Assembly: GCA_963422415.1 (NCBI GenBank)
Contig: OY729430.1
Location: 1,426,001-1,490,000 of the forward strand
Reading direction: 5' to 3'
Origin: Bin34 sp963422415
GTDB lineage: Bacteria; Chloroflexota; Anaerolineae; Caldilineales; Caldilineaceae
Length of the DNA: 64,000 nucleotides
A model generated the notes under the pieces. It worked only from the letters and a program-made list of their open reading frames with translations. It did no database searches and was not told where the DNA came from. The translations under genes were made by a program, and so were the position numbers. Shown piece after piece: positions 9,162 through 16,969 of the stretch; position 1 is the first letter of the stretch, and each line of letters opens with the position of its first letter.

Positions 9162-10208
9162 ATGATTGATTGCGATCTCCACAACGAAGTTTCCAACAAG
9201 ACGGTTCTGTACCCCTATATGCCCAAGCACTGGGTGCACTATGCAGAGGAGTCGGACTATGTCGGGCCGGACGCCTACGATCATCCGGTGCAGATTGCCA
9301 CTTCCATCCACCCTGACTGGCGGGCCGCCTACCAGGATCCCGAATTGTCCACGGAAAGGCGGGTGGCGCTGATGCAGGAGCATGTCTTGGATCCCTTGAA
9401 CATATCGCTGGGCATCCTGAACACCACATACCGGATTCAGTCTCTGTATTCACTGGATTTGGCGGTGGATATGGCGACGGTTGTCAACACCTGGCAGGTG
9501 GAGGAGTGGTTGAATCGGGATCCAAGGTTCAGAGCCTCCCTGGTGGTGCCCAGCCAGCAGCCCGACTTGGCCGCGGCGGAAATCAGGCGCTGGCGGAATC
9601 ATCCCCGGTTTGTGCAGGTCGTGCTGCCGGTGCGTTCGCGTCTGCCGTATGGCAATCGTGCCTACGATCCGATGTTCCAGGCCATCGTGGATGCCGGTCT
9701 GCGCATGGCCATCAGCTTCGGAGGGGCCACGGGCAATCCACCGACGGGTGTGGGCTGGCCTTCCACGTTCTACGAGATGTACGTCGGCATGGCCCAGATT
9801 TTTCAGTCCCAAGTCATGAGCATGGTGTACGAAGGGGTCTTTGACCGGTTTCCGGATTTGCATGTCGCCTTGCTGGAGGGTGGATTCACCTGGCTGCCCT
9901 CGTTGATGTGGCGTCTCGACAAGGAGTGGAAGGGGTTGCGTCATACCATTCCCTGGGTCAAACGCCGGCCCTCCGAATACATTCGTCGCCATTTCCGCTG
10001 GACTCTGCATCCGCTGGATGCGGGGGATTCCGCGCAGCAGATGCAGGAGATTCTGGTTCAGATCGGAGCGGAGGATCTGCTCCTGTTCTCCACCGACTAC
10101 CCCCACTGGCACTATGATTCCCTGGAGCATGTGATTCCCGACTGTTTTTCCGCCGACCTGGTCCGGAAAATGTGTTTTGAGAATCCACAGTCTTTTTATA
10201 ATCTGTAA
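9162..10208 (+). CDS. Amidohydrolase-2 family protein (copy A, lacks a metal-ligand His)
   Basis: Metal-dependent hydrolase/decarboxylase-like protein of the ACMSD type (amidohydrolase family 2), 348 residues. The N-terminal metal motif is D5-x-H7 (IDCDLHN); LLEGGFTWLP and FSTDYPHWHYD with the late catalytic Asp are present. At the position where the next gene has AIHFGG (H202), this protein has AISFGG (S185), so one expected metal ligand is missing. The start at 9162 puts the beta-1 strand at the N-terminus; an in-frame ATG at 9102 would add 20 residues. It is followed 66 bases later by a paralogue and then a Rieske gene. The pair may form a heteromer in which this subunit is structural or altered in chemistry. 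Substrate unknown, probably a small carboxylated ring. Confidence 0.85.
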   Translation: MIDCDLHNEVSNKTVLYPYMPKHWVHYAEESDYVGPDAYDHPVQIATSIHPDWRAAYQDPELSTERRVALMQEHVLDPLNISLGILNTTYRIQSLYSLDLAVDMATVVNTWQVEEWLNRDPRFRASLVVPSQQPDLAAAEIRRWRNHPRFVQVVLPVRSRLPYGNRAYDPMFQAIVDAGLRMAISFGGATGNPPTGVGWPSTFYEMYVGMAQIFQSQVMSMVYEGVFDRFPDLHVALLEGGFTWLPSLMWRLDKEWKGLRHTIPWVKRRPSEYIRRHFRWTLHPLDAGDSAQQMQEILVQIGAEDLLLFSTDYPHWHYDSLEHVIPDCFSADLVRKMCFENPQSFYNL

Positions 10209-10274
10209 GAGCAAATTCCGTTCTGTCCATTGCGTGCAGGGGCTGATCCGGTCATTACTGCAAGGAGCGCTCTC

Positions 10275-11384
10275 ATGGCGATGCCTGTCTCCGCGGCCGC
10301 TGATTCACGGGCCCGCGGTATCAATACCGACTTGACCATTGTCGACGCCGACATTCATCCTGCGATTGGAGAAGAGGGCTTGCGCCGGTTTCTTTCGCCG
10401 TACTGGCGCAGTCACTACGACAGTATCGGCCGGCTTGGCTATACGGGCAGCCTGATGCCCAGAGCCATGCCCAAGGCGGCCCGCCACGATGCATGGCCGC
10501 CTGATGGCTCCCTGCCGGGATCCAATCTGGAATTTCTGCAGCAACAGCTGCTGGATCGCTGGAACATCTCCTACGGCATGCTGATTCCGCTTGCGGAAGC
10601 GGGCAACCAAATCAACTTGGACCTGGGTCTGGCGATGGCCCGGGCGGTCAACGATTGGCAAATCGAAGAGTGGACCTCCCAGGATGCGCGCCTGCGCGGA
10701 TCGATTATGGTGCCCTATGAGGATGGCGCGCTGTCGGCGGAGGAAATCCATCGCGTAGGGGGGTATCCCGACATGGCGCAGGTCATGTTTGTCACCCGGA
10801 CGCGCGAGCCCTTGGGCAGTCGACGCTACTGGCCCATTTACGAGGCAGCGCAGGAATACGACTTGCCGATCGCGATTCACTTTGGCGGCACGGGCGGCCA
10901 CGCCATGACGGGCGCAGGCTGGCCCAGCTTCTATATTGAGGATCATGCGGGTATGGCCCAGAGTTTCCAGTCCCAGGTGACCAGCATGGTCAGCCAAGGG
11001 CTCTTCGAACTGTTTCCAAGGTTGAAGATCGTCATTGTCGAGGGTGGAGTGAGCTGGATGGCGCCTTTGATGTGGCGGATGGACCGGGTTTACAAACAGC
11101 TGTCGCACGAACTGCCGCGGATGAAGGAATTGCCGTCCACCTACATTCGCAGGCACTTTTGGATTTCGACCCAGCCCATCGAGGAACCCCCGGCGGCGCA
11201 GCAGTTCACCGAAATGCTGAGTCAGTTGGACATGACGGATCGACTGCTGTTCGCGACCGACTATCCGCATTGGGATTTTGATGCGCCGGACCGAGCCCTT
11301 CCCCGCACGGTATCCAAGAGCGACCGCAGAAGGATCATGGGGGAGAACGCCTTGGCGCTCTACGGCCTGCCCGTTCGACGGTAA
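10275..11384 (+). CDS. Amidohydrolase-2 family protein (copy B)
   Basis: Paralogue of the preceding gene, 369 residues, with the full expected ligand set: D26-x-H28 (VDADIHP), H202 (AIHFGGTGG), VEGGVSWMAP and ATDYPHWDFD. Members of this family are Zn/Mn enzymes that hydrolyse or decarboxylate aromatic and heterocyclic acids. Long stretches match copy A in order (for example GWPS-FY near the middle, AGMAQ-FQSQV), so the two arose by tandem duplication. The ATG at 10275 has AAGGAG seven bases upstream. The Rieske gene begins eight bases after the stop, which strongly suggests one operon. The combination suggests opening or decarboxylation of a ring product made by an oxygenase (inference). Confidence 0.9.
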   Translation: MAMPVSAAADSRARGINTDLTIVDADIHPAIGEEGLRRFLSPYWRSHYDSIGRLGYTGSLMPRAMPKAARHDAWPPDGSLPGSNLEFLQQQLLDRWNISYGMLIPLAEAGNQINLDLGLAMARAVNDWQIEEWTSQDARLRGSIMVPYEDGALSAEEIHRVGGYPDMAQVMFVTRTREPLGSRRYWPIYEAAQEYDLPIAIHFGGTGGHAMTGAGWPSFYIEDHAGMAQSFQSQVTSMVSQGLFELFPRLKIVIVEGGVSWMAPLMWRMDRVYKQLSHELPRMKELPSTYIRRHFWISTQPIEEPPAAQQFTEMLSQLDMTDRLLFATDYPHWDFDAPDRALPRTVSKSDRRRIMGENALALYGLPVRR

Positions 11385-11391
11385 CGTAAAG

Positions 11392-11838
11392 ATGCCGAAA
11401 TACGCTGTAGCCACCGTGGCCGAAATTCCCGCGGGACAGCGCAAGATTGTGGAAGTGGCGGGACGCTCGATTGGCCTGTTCAATCTGAATGGCGAGTTCT
11501 TTGCGCTGCGCAATTCCTGCCCTCATCAGGGAGGCCCCCTGTGTCTGGGGCGCGTGACGGGATTTCTGGAGGCCCGTGTACCTGGTGAACGCACGTACTC
11601 TCGGCATGGCGAGATTCTCCGATGTTCTTGGCATGCCTGGGAGTTCGACATCCGGACCGGACAATCTTGGCACAGTCCGGATCGGGTGTGGGTGCGCCAA
11701 TACGATGTGTCCGTGGGTGAAGATCCTGTGGAGGGTCCGTACCAGGCGGAGACCTTCCCCGTTGCCGTGGATGACAGAGATGTCATTTTCATCGAGGTGC
11801 CGAGTTCACCGGCGGCGAAATCGGGGCCGGGAGTCTGA
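11392..11838 (+). CDS. Rieske [2Fe-2S] ferredoxin-like protein
   Basis: Single-domain Rieske protein of 148 residues. The cluster ligands are C43 and H45 in SCPHQGG and C78 and H81 in CSWHAWEFDIRTG. There is no oxygenase alpha-subunit domain, no membrane anchor and no signal peptide, so it most likely acts as a soluble electron carrier or as a small subunit for an oxygenase encoded elsewhere. The segment between the two ligand pairs is a little longer than in nitrite-reductase-type Rieske proteins. It is the third gene of the operon with the two amidohydrolases. Electron donor and acceptor cannot be read from the window. Confidence 0.85.
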   Translation: MPKYAVATVAEIPAGQRKIVEVAGRSIGLFNLNGEFFALRNSCPHQGGPLCLGRVTGFLEARVPGERTYSRHGEILRCSWHAWEFDIRTGQSWHSPDRVWVRQYDVSVGEDPVEGPYQAETFPVAVDDRDVIFIEVPSSPAAKSGPGV

Positions 11839-11907
11839 GCGGGCGCCCAACGGCAACTCTATGCAACAGGGACTTGACTGTCTGCCAGGCGTGGAGTTCT
11901 CCGTCCC

Positions 11908-11938
11908 TTGACGCTCTTTTCCGCTGTCGTGTCACAAT
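11908..11938 (+). promoter_or_regulatory. Possible promoter upstream of M20 peptidase gene
   Basis: TTGACG (11908-11913) and CACAAT (11933-11938) separated by 19 bases, about 165 bases upstream of the peptidase start. The spacer is longer than ideal, so this is a weak prediction. Confidence 0.25.
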
Positions 11939-12102
11939 GTGCATCGTCTGACACGAGCATGCAGGGATGCGGCAAGACATAAGGACAGCCTTGGTTTCTT
12001 GACCATGCAGAAAAAGCGAGACCGCCGATTTTCGCACCAGGGAATGGGTGGCTGTGACCTCGCCATTGCTTTGGGCCCTTGGATAACAGGAGAGATGTCA
12101 CA

Positions 12103-13467
12103 GTGAATTTTGAACAGCATGTTGACGTACATCAGGAACGGTACACGGCGGAACTCTTGGAGTTTGTCCGCATGCCCAGCATTTCCGCGTTGCCGCGGCA
12201 TGCCGACGACGTGCGGCAGACGGCGGCCTGGGTGGCTGCCCGTCTGCAACAGGCGCACTTCGAAAATGTCCAGGTTATGGAAACCGGCGGGCATCCCGTA
12301 GTCTATGGGGATTGGTTGCATGCCGGCGATCAGCCCACCGTTCTCATCTACGGCCATTTTGACGTGCAACCCGTGGACCCCGTGGATCTGTGGATCAAGC
12401 CGCCTTTCGAGCCTTGGATCGACGAGGGCAAGATTTTGGGCCGGGGCGCTTCCGACAGCAAGGGCAATATGCTGGCGTCGATCGCGGCCTTGGACAGCAC
12501 ACTGTGTGTCGAGGGTCGCTTGCCCGTGAATGTCAAGTTTTGCTTTGAGGGTCAGGAGGAGATTGGCAGTCCCCAGATCAGCGATTTTCTGGCTCGGGAG
12601 AAGGAACGCTTCCGCTGTGACTTGGCCATCAGCTCGGATGGGGGGCAGTGGGCCGAGAACAGGCCTTCTCTGACCATGGCCCTGCGCGGCATCTGCGGCA
12701 TTCAGATCAACCTTCGGGGCCCATCCCGGGATCTGCATTCAGGCAGTTATGGCGGAGCCGTGCACAATCCCATTCATGCCTTGGTCGACCTTCTGGCCAG
12801 CATGCACCATCCTGACGGATCCATCGCGATAGCTGGATTCTACGAGGACGTGACGTCTCCTACCGCCGAGGAACGCCAGAATACGGCGCGCATACCCTTT
12901 GATGAGAACAAGTATCGGGACGAATTGGGTATCGCCGCCGTACATGGAGAGGAGGGCTATTCTACGCGGGAACGCACTTGGCATCGCCCCACCCTGGAAG
13001 TGAACGGCATCTGGGGAGGATTTCAGCAGGAGGGCATCAAGACCGTGCTGCCCAGTATGGCACACGCCAAGATCACCTGTCGTCTGGTACCTCGTCAGGA
13101 CCCCGATTCAATTCGGCATCTGCTGCAACGGCATGTGGAAAGACATGTGCCCGCGGGGGTGGAGGCGTCCGTGGACTTCCTGACCATGAACGGCAAGCCC
13201 TATGTCATCCCCAAGGAACACTGGGGCAACATGGCGGCCCGTGACGTGTTGGTCGACTTGTATGGTCAAGATCCCTATTACGTGCGCACCGGCGGCAGCA
13301 TTCCCATCTGCGGAGCCTTCTTGGAGCATTTGGGAGCATACACGGTCAATTTCGGGTTTGGGCTGCCGGACGAGAAATCCCATTCCCCCAACGAGTTCTT
13401 CCGTCTAGCGAGTTTCCGGCGAAGCCAGACAGCGTATCATCGCCTGTTGCACAAGCTGTCTTGCTGA
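12103..13467 (+). CDS. M20 family metallopeptidase (dipeptidase/acylase type)
   Basis: Di-zinc exopeptidase or amidohydrolase of the M20 family, 454 residues. All ligands are visible: H85 and D87 in YGHFDVQP, D118 in RGASDSKGN, E152-E153 in EGQEEIG, D179 in SSDGG and a C-terminal His near 427 in PDEKSHSPNE. The dimerisation domain lies between about 205 and 320. The GTG at 12103 is chosen because AGGAGAG stands eight bases upstream; a TTG at 12079 is less likely. It probably cleaves dipeptides or N-acyl amino acids in the cytoplasm. A decayed copy of its 3' end (bases 13291-13395) occurs at 15057-15161, beyond the inserted restriction-like gene. Confidence 0.92.
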   Translation: MNFEQHVDVHQERYTAELLEFVRMPSISALPRHADDVRQTAAWVAARLQQAHFENVQVMETGGHPVVYGDWLHAGDQPTVLIYGHFDVQPVDPVDLWIKPPFEPWIDEGKILGRGASDSKGNMLASIAALDSTLCVEGRLPVNVKFCFEGQEEIGSPQISDFLAREKERFRCDLAISSDGGQWAENRPSLTMALRGICGIQINLRGPSRDLHSGSYGGAVHNPIHALVDLLASMHHPDGSIAIAGFYEDVTSPTAEERQNTARIPFDENKYRDELGIAAVHGEEGYSTRERTWHRPTLEVNGIWGGFQQEGIKTVLPSMAHAKITCRLVPRQDPDSIRHLLQRHVERHVPAGVEASVDFLTMNGKPYVIPKEHWGNMAARDVLVDLYGQDPYYVRTGGSIPICGAFLEHLGAYTVNFGFGLPDEKSHSPNEFFRLASFRRSQTAYHRLLHKLSC

Positions 13468-13649
13468 GTCATCTTTGCCTCTGGCAAGCTTGGTGGCGGA
13501 GTCACTTTTCGATGGCATTGGGTGCAACGCTTCGCCCACGTCTTGAAGAGAGCTTGCGGTGGTGACCTTGCCTCCGCGAAGCCCTTCATGGGAAAGGCGT
13601 GGGGCGACTTGCCCCATAGGCAAAAGAAAGCGTTTACTTGAGGTTTTCA

Positions 13650-14669
13650 CTACTCCGAATCCTTGGCAAGGTCAATCGCTTGCTGGCGCAACTCCTGCAG
13701 CAGCCTTCCATCTTCCGTTACAGCATGTGCGTAAATCTGGATCGCAGACCATCCTGTGGCGCGGCAACCCCAAGCATGGAAGGACATTCTCTCTCCTCGG
13801 AATTCCACGGTGTTTCCGTCTGTCACTGATGCGTCGCTTCCCGCATGATTTCTGATGCTCAGCATCATGCCTTTCTTGAGTAGGCCACGTTCAAACAGAT
13901 CCTTGGTCCTAGGCAGACCTTTTTTCTTGGATTTGGACCGAATCGGGGGTATGACGGAGATCGCTTCAGATTCTCCATTGTCCAGCGCTTCGCCAATGTC
14001 TGGATAATCAACTCGGATTGAGGCTCGCTGCAACGATTGCCTGATCTCCTTCGGCCTAAGGCCATTGGAACGTTTTTGCACGAGGCGAACCAGACTGTCA
14101 TCCTCCAGCAAATTTTCCAGTATGTTCTGGATCTGCGTATCGGTGCGCGAGTTGGTCCACCTTGCGTCAATGTCTCTTTGCCTCATGCAGTCTCTGCTGA
14201 TCAGAGCGAACTTGGCTGCCCGGTTTGCCACGGATTCATCACTGTCCACTTTCGCAGTCAGGAAGAGCTTGTTCTCGGCTTCGCCTTTGGCATGGGTCTT
14301 GTAGTATCGGTACTCGTTTCCATTGGTCAGCACGCACCAGTCAACACCCGCCGTATTTGCATAATTGAGCGTTTGCACGACCCACTTTCGATCTTCAAGA
14401 CGTTCGGTGAGAGACTTGGCCTCCACAAAAAGAACAGGCGACCCCTGCAACCACAAGGCGTAATCGACCGGATTGTCGGAACTCCTGTGGCGGTACTGCC
14501 CCTTGACTTCGTCCCAGTCCTCGATGTTCCATCCCAGTGCAGTCAGCAGAGGCAAAATGAAGATGCGAATTGTGTCGTCTTCGTTGGGCCGATGCCGCTG
14601 TTCAAGATAGCTGCGGATTCTCTTCTGCAGCAGTTCGATCGTCTGGATCAATGGGGTGGACACTGTCAT
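13650..14669 (-). CDS. PD-(D/E)xK restriction-like protein (HsdR_N type) with RAMA domain
   Basis: 339 residues in two parts. The N-terminal ~170 residues resemble the type I restriction enzyme R-subunit N-terminal nuclease fold (HSDR_N_2): D69 in NPVDYALW and E83-x-K85 in LFVEAKSL form a PD-(D/E)xK site, with the following QTLNYAN and WCVLTNG motifs typical of the group. The C-terminal ~90 residues (from TKDLFERGLLKKGM) resemble the RAMA domain found on restriction and methylation proteins. No helicase motor is present. The gene stands alone between the M20 gene and an accessory gene, so it could be a stand-alone nuclease that recognises modified or foreign DNA. Domain calls are from pattern recognition only. 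Confidence 0.75.
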   Translation of the reverse strand: MTVSTPLIQTIELLQKRIRSYLEQRHRPNEDDTIRIFILPLLTALGWNIEDWDEVKGQYRHRSSDNPVDYALWLQGSPVLFVEAKSLTERLEDRKWVVQTLNYANTAGVDWCVLTNGNEYRYYKTHAKGEAENKLFLTAKVDSDESVANRAAKFALISRDCMRQRDIDARWTNSRTDTQIQNILENLLEDDSLVRLVQKRSNGLRPKEIRQSLQRASIRVDYPDIGEALDNGESEAISVIPPIRSKSKKKGLPRTKDLFERGLLKKGMMLSIRNHAGSDASVTDGNTVEFRGERMSFHAWGCRATGWSAIQIYAHAVTEDGRLLQELRQQAIDLAKDSE

Positions 14670-15302
14670 TGTCTCTTCTCAAAATGCAGTTGTCGATGTT
14701 GACAATTGGGAGGCAGGAGAATTCAAGCTGTCGGGTGGCAATCGCAGGAGACCAATGTATCTGTGCCATTTGCGATTTTTGGCATGTCCTGCGGACATCT
14801 GTTGTCTGACAGGCTGGACCCGTCTTGCGCAGATAGGGCTGCTGCCCTCAAGCACTGTGACCGGAAGCAGGCAGAAGAGGCAGGGCAGTCAGGCGACTGC
14901 AGGAAGGCGCGTCCAGACTGCAACACAGCTAAACGATCTTAGATTGTATGTCAAGGCTGTCTTCTTCAGAACCCAACCGTCGAAGATATTGGCAAGGTGA
15001 CAATCGACAGGTTTTCATGTTTGGATGGATGGACATGGAAGCGTTGTAGTTCTCGGGGCGGCAGCATCCCCATCTGTGTGGATTCCTTGGAGCATTTGCA
15101 GGTGTATACAGTGAATTTCGGGTTTGGTTTTCCAGACGAGATATCCCATTTCCCCAACGAGGAATTGGAGGTGAGGCAAAGGTCCCGAATAATGTGCCGA
15201 CCAAACTTGAAATTCTTGGTGTACTGTACCCTTCTCTGTGTCGGCTTGAGGTCTCCAGGTTTTTCTGCTTCATGGTCTGCAGGTTGTCTTTCTTCAGAAA
15301 AG
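14670..15302. other. Non-coding stretch holding a decayed gene copy
   Basis: About 630 bases between two minus-strand accessory genes. Apart from the partial M20 copy at 15057-15161, no gene, RNA or clear promoter is visible. Confidence 0.5.
15057..15161 (+). repeat. Decayed copy of the M20 peptidase 3' end
   Basis: These 105 bases align without gaps to 13291-13395 in the M20 gene, at roughly 80% identity by eye. The encoded segment runs from GGSIPIC through LEHL and YTVNFGFG to PDE-SH-PNE, matching the C-terminal metal-ligand region of the peptidase. Similarity stops abruptly on both sides. It lies on the same strand, so it forms a direct repeat bracketing the HsdR-like gene. It is either a relic of a second M20 gene or a partial duplication produced during insertion. 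Confidence 0.85.
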
Positions 15303-16013
15303 TCACTTTGCATAGCTGGACTGCTTGTGCATGGGGAAACGCCAATTCGCTTCAAAAGCGTTTCGCATGTCATCTCCTACGGAGGCCCATACTTCGTCGA
15401 CTGCTTCCACACCGTTAAGAGAATCCTGCAGTTTCCTGAGGATTTCATCATTACTGTTGAGCGCGCCCATCAGATCAACCGCGCGTGCCATGCCCAAGAG
15501 GAAGGACTGCAGCGGACTGCGTCGCAAAAATGTCTTCAAGGGAGCGCCTTGGGCTGTCGTCTCCCGCGCAGAATGGGCCAAATGAGGCAAGGAACTATTG
15601 ACGGCCATTTCGGGATATTCAGCATAAATGGCAGTTAGAAGTTGCCGGAATGTAAGGGTGCGTATCCACACTGCAGCTTCCACAAGATATGCAGACGCAA
15701 ATGTTGGCATCTTCCCTTGGACCTCGATCCCCTGTCTATATCCTTGGGGTGTCAATGCATATTGGGGATATTGTCCAGTACGGTCAACATTCACATTGCC
15801 CGCAGAGTGTAGCGACTCGACAATGGTATAGACCATCCTGTCAAAAGGCCCGTATTCGTAAGGCTTGAAGTCAAAGTGGGGACCATCAATCCACTCAGGG
15901 ATTTCGTTGTCAATCAGGAAGAGCAGCTTCTGTATCTGTGCAGGATTGAAGGATGCATTCTCCCCTCCCGCAGCCATTGCCGCCAATACGATTTGTTGTT
16001 TCTTCTTGTTCAT
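15303..16013 (-). CDS. Panacea/YwgA-like protein with C-terminal extension
   Basis: 236 residues. The first ~125 residues (PAQIQKLLFLIDNEIPEW, YEYGPFDRMVYTIV, and YALTPQGYRQG) have the helix and wing pattern of the Panacea/DUF4065/YwgA group. Members of that group act as antitoxins against diverse toxins or as small regulators. The C-terminal ~110 residues are helical and unrecognised (SFLLGMARAVDLMGALN and so on). No signal peptide or membrane segment is present. It lies in a patch with the HsdR-like gene, a HEPN remnant and gene fragments, consistent with a defence or toxin-antitoxin role. No obvious toxin gene is adjacent, so it may be an orphan. Base composition is lower in GC than in the flanking operons. 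Confidence 0.55.
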   Translation of the reverse strand: MNKKKQQIVLAAMAAGGENASFNPAQIQKLLFLIDNEIPEWIDGPHFDFKPYEYGPFDRMVYTIVESLHSAGNVNVDRTGQYPQYALTPQGYRQGIEVQGKMPTFASAYLVEAAVWIRTLTFRQLLTAIYAEYPEMAVNSSLPHLAHSARETTAQGAPLKTFLRRSPLQSFLLGMARAVDLMGALNSNDEILRKLQDSLNGVEAVDEVWASVGDDMRNAFEANWRFPMHKQSSYAK

Positions 16014-16072
16014 AAAAACACTCTACGCCAACCTTGTCATGCGTATTCTTGTCAGTGCATGATTTGGCTCCA

Positions 16073-16121
16073 TTGCATCAATGGCCCTTTGCCTCATGCC
16101 GTCTCTGCTGATCAAAAGCGA
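16073..16121 (-). repeat. Fragment similar to part of the HsdR-like gene
   Basis: Forty-nine bases closely match 14162-14209 (about 38 of the first 42 positions identical by eye). On the minus strand it encodes LLISRDGMRQRAIDA, against ALISRDCMRQRDIDA in the intact gene. Similarity ends on both sides. It is probably the last piece of a second HsdR-like gene. Confidence 0.75.
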
Positions 16122-16539
16122 TCGGAGACGTTGTATTCAGCTGGGCTTAGGGGGCATTGGGCTCCAAGGAGATCCACCCCCAAGAGACAGCAAGCCTGCT
16201 CTTGGATGCCGGACCATATAGTGCAGTTGCTGCAGGCCTATTTGCCTTGGAGTGGACTGGCCCGTTGCGTCCGTCAGGCTGCCCGTCTAGCGTTTGTGTT
16301 TGTGTAGCCGTGTATAGATGTCATGGAACGAATATGCAAGCATTCTGCGCCTCCAAGTGCGCTCCCTTTGTCCCAAGGCTACCGTACTTTGTCTTGTCTA
16401 TATAATCGGTGCAAAGATGAACCTGAGCTAGAAAGCGCGTTGGCACTGATATCCTGCCAACTGCGTTTTGCTGTTTTGAAATGCCCGTTTTCCATGCACA
16501 GCGGTTTACGGCCGCATGGCGCAATCTACGTACCGCTGA
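16122..16539. other. Non-coding stretch
   Basis: About 420 bases with no recognisable gene. A TATAAT hexamer occurs at 16397-16402 but lacks a convincing -35 partner. Confidence 0.4.
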
Positions 16540-16806
16540 AATCCTGGTAGCAGGCTGTTCGAGAACGCACTGAAGGGCTGGATCTTGGCATTAGGGTCTC
16601 GATATCGCAATCAGCACGCCATTGACGAATTGAGTGCCATCGTTCGCCGTCATGTCTCCGGAAACAATGTGCAGGCGGGAGAATCGCTGGTCTGGCTGAC
16701 GGATTACGCGGTGAAGTTTCGATACGAGGGCATGGAAGATCCAACGGGGTTGCTGGAACAAGTGTCGGAGCTGTGCTGTTCCATTCGGGAGCGCGCGGTC
16801 GCCTGA
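16540..16806 (+). pseudogene. Truncated HEPN-domain gene
   Basis: An open stretch after a stop at 16537 encodes ENALKGWILALGSRY, then HAIDEL and WLTDYAVKFRYEG, ending in a helix that stops at 16806. These blocks fit the middle and C-terminal helices of HEPN proteins (AxKALKA-L--LG, H-L-EL, LT-YAV--RYP). The N-terminal helices are missing and there is no good start codon with a ribosome binding site. A partner nucleotidyltransferase (MNT) gene, usual for this family, is absent. HEPN proteins are toxin RNases or binding partners in toxin-antitoxin pairs. A short protein starting inside the frame cannot be excluded. Confidence 0.65.
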
Positions 16807-16969
16807 CGGGCAGGCAGGCTAGTCCAAAGTCTCTCGGGGGTCAGTGAATTGGTCGCTCTTGTATACGCAGTCTGCTTCCTTGTTGGCTACGGTGCCCGAA
16901 TTCTCGGGATTTGGGCTGCAGGCACACGGGTGAAAGTCGGATGGGAACTGCAGGTGACCGTTCTGGGAA

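Noticed and set aside
8716..9165. Possible 149-codon gene before the amidohydrolase operon
   Set aside because: No similarity to known proteins, no ribosome binding site, Cys/Arg/Pro-rich composition typical of non-coding GC-rich DNA.
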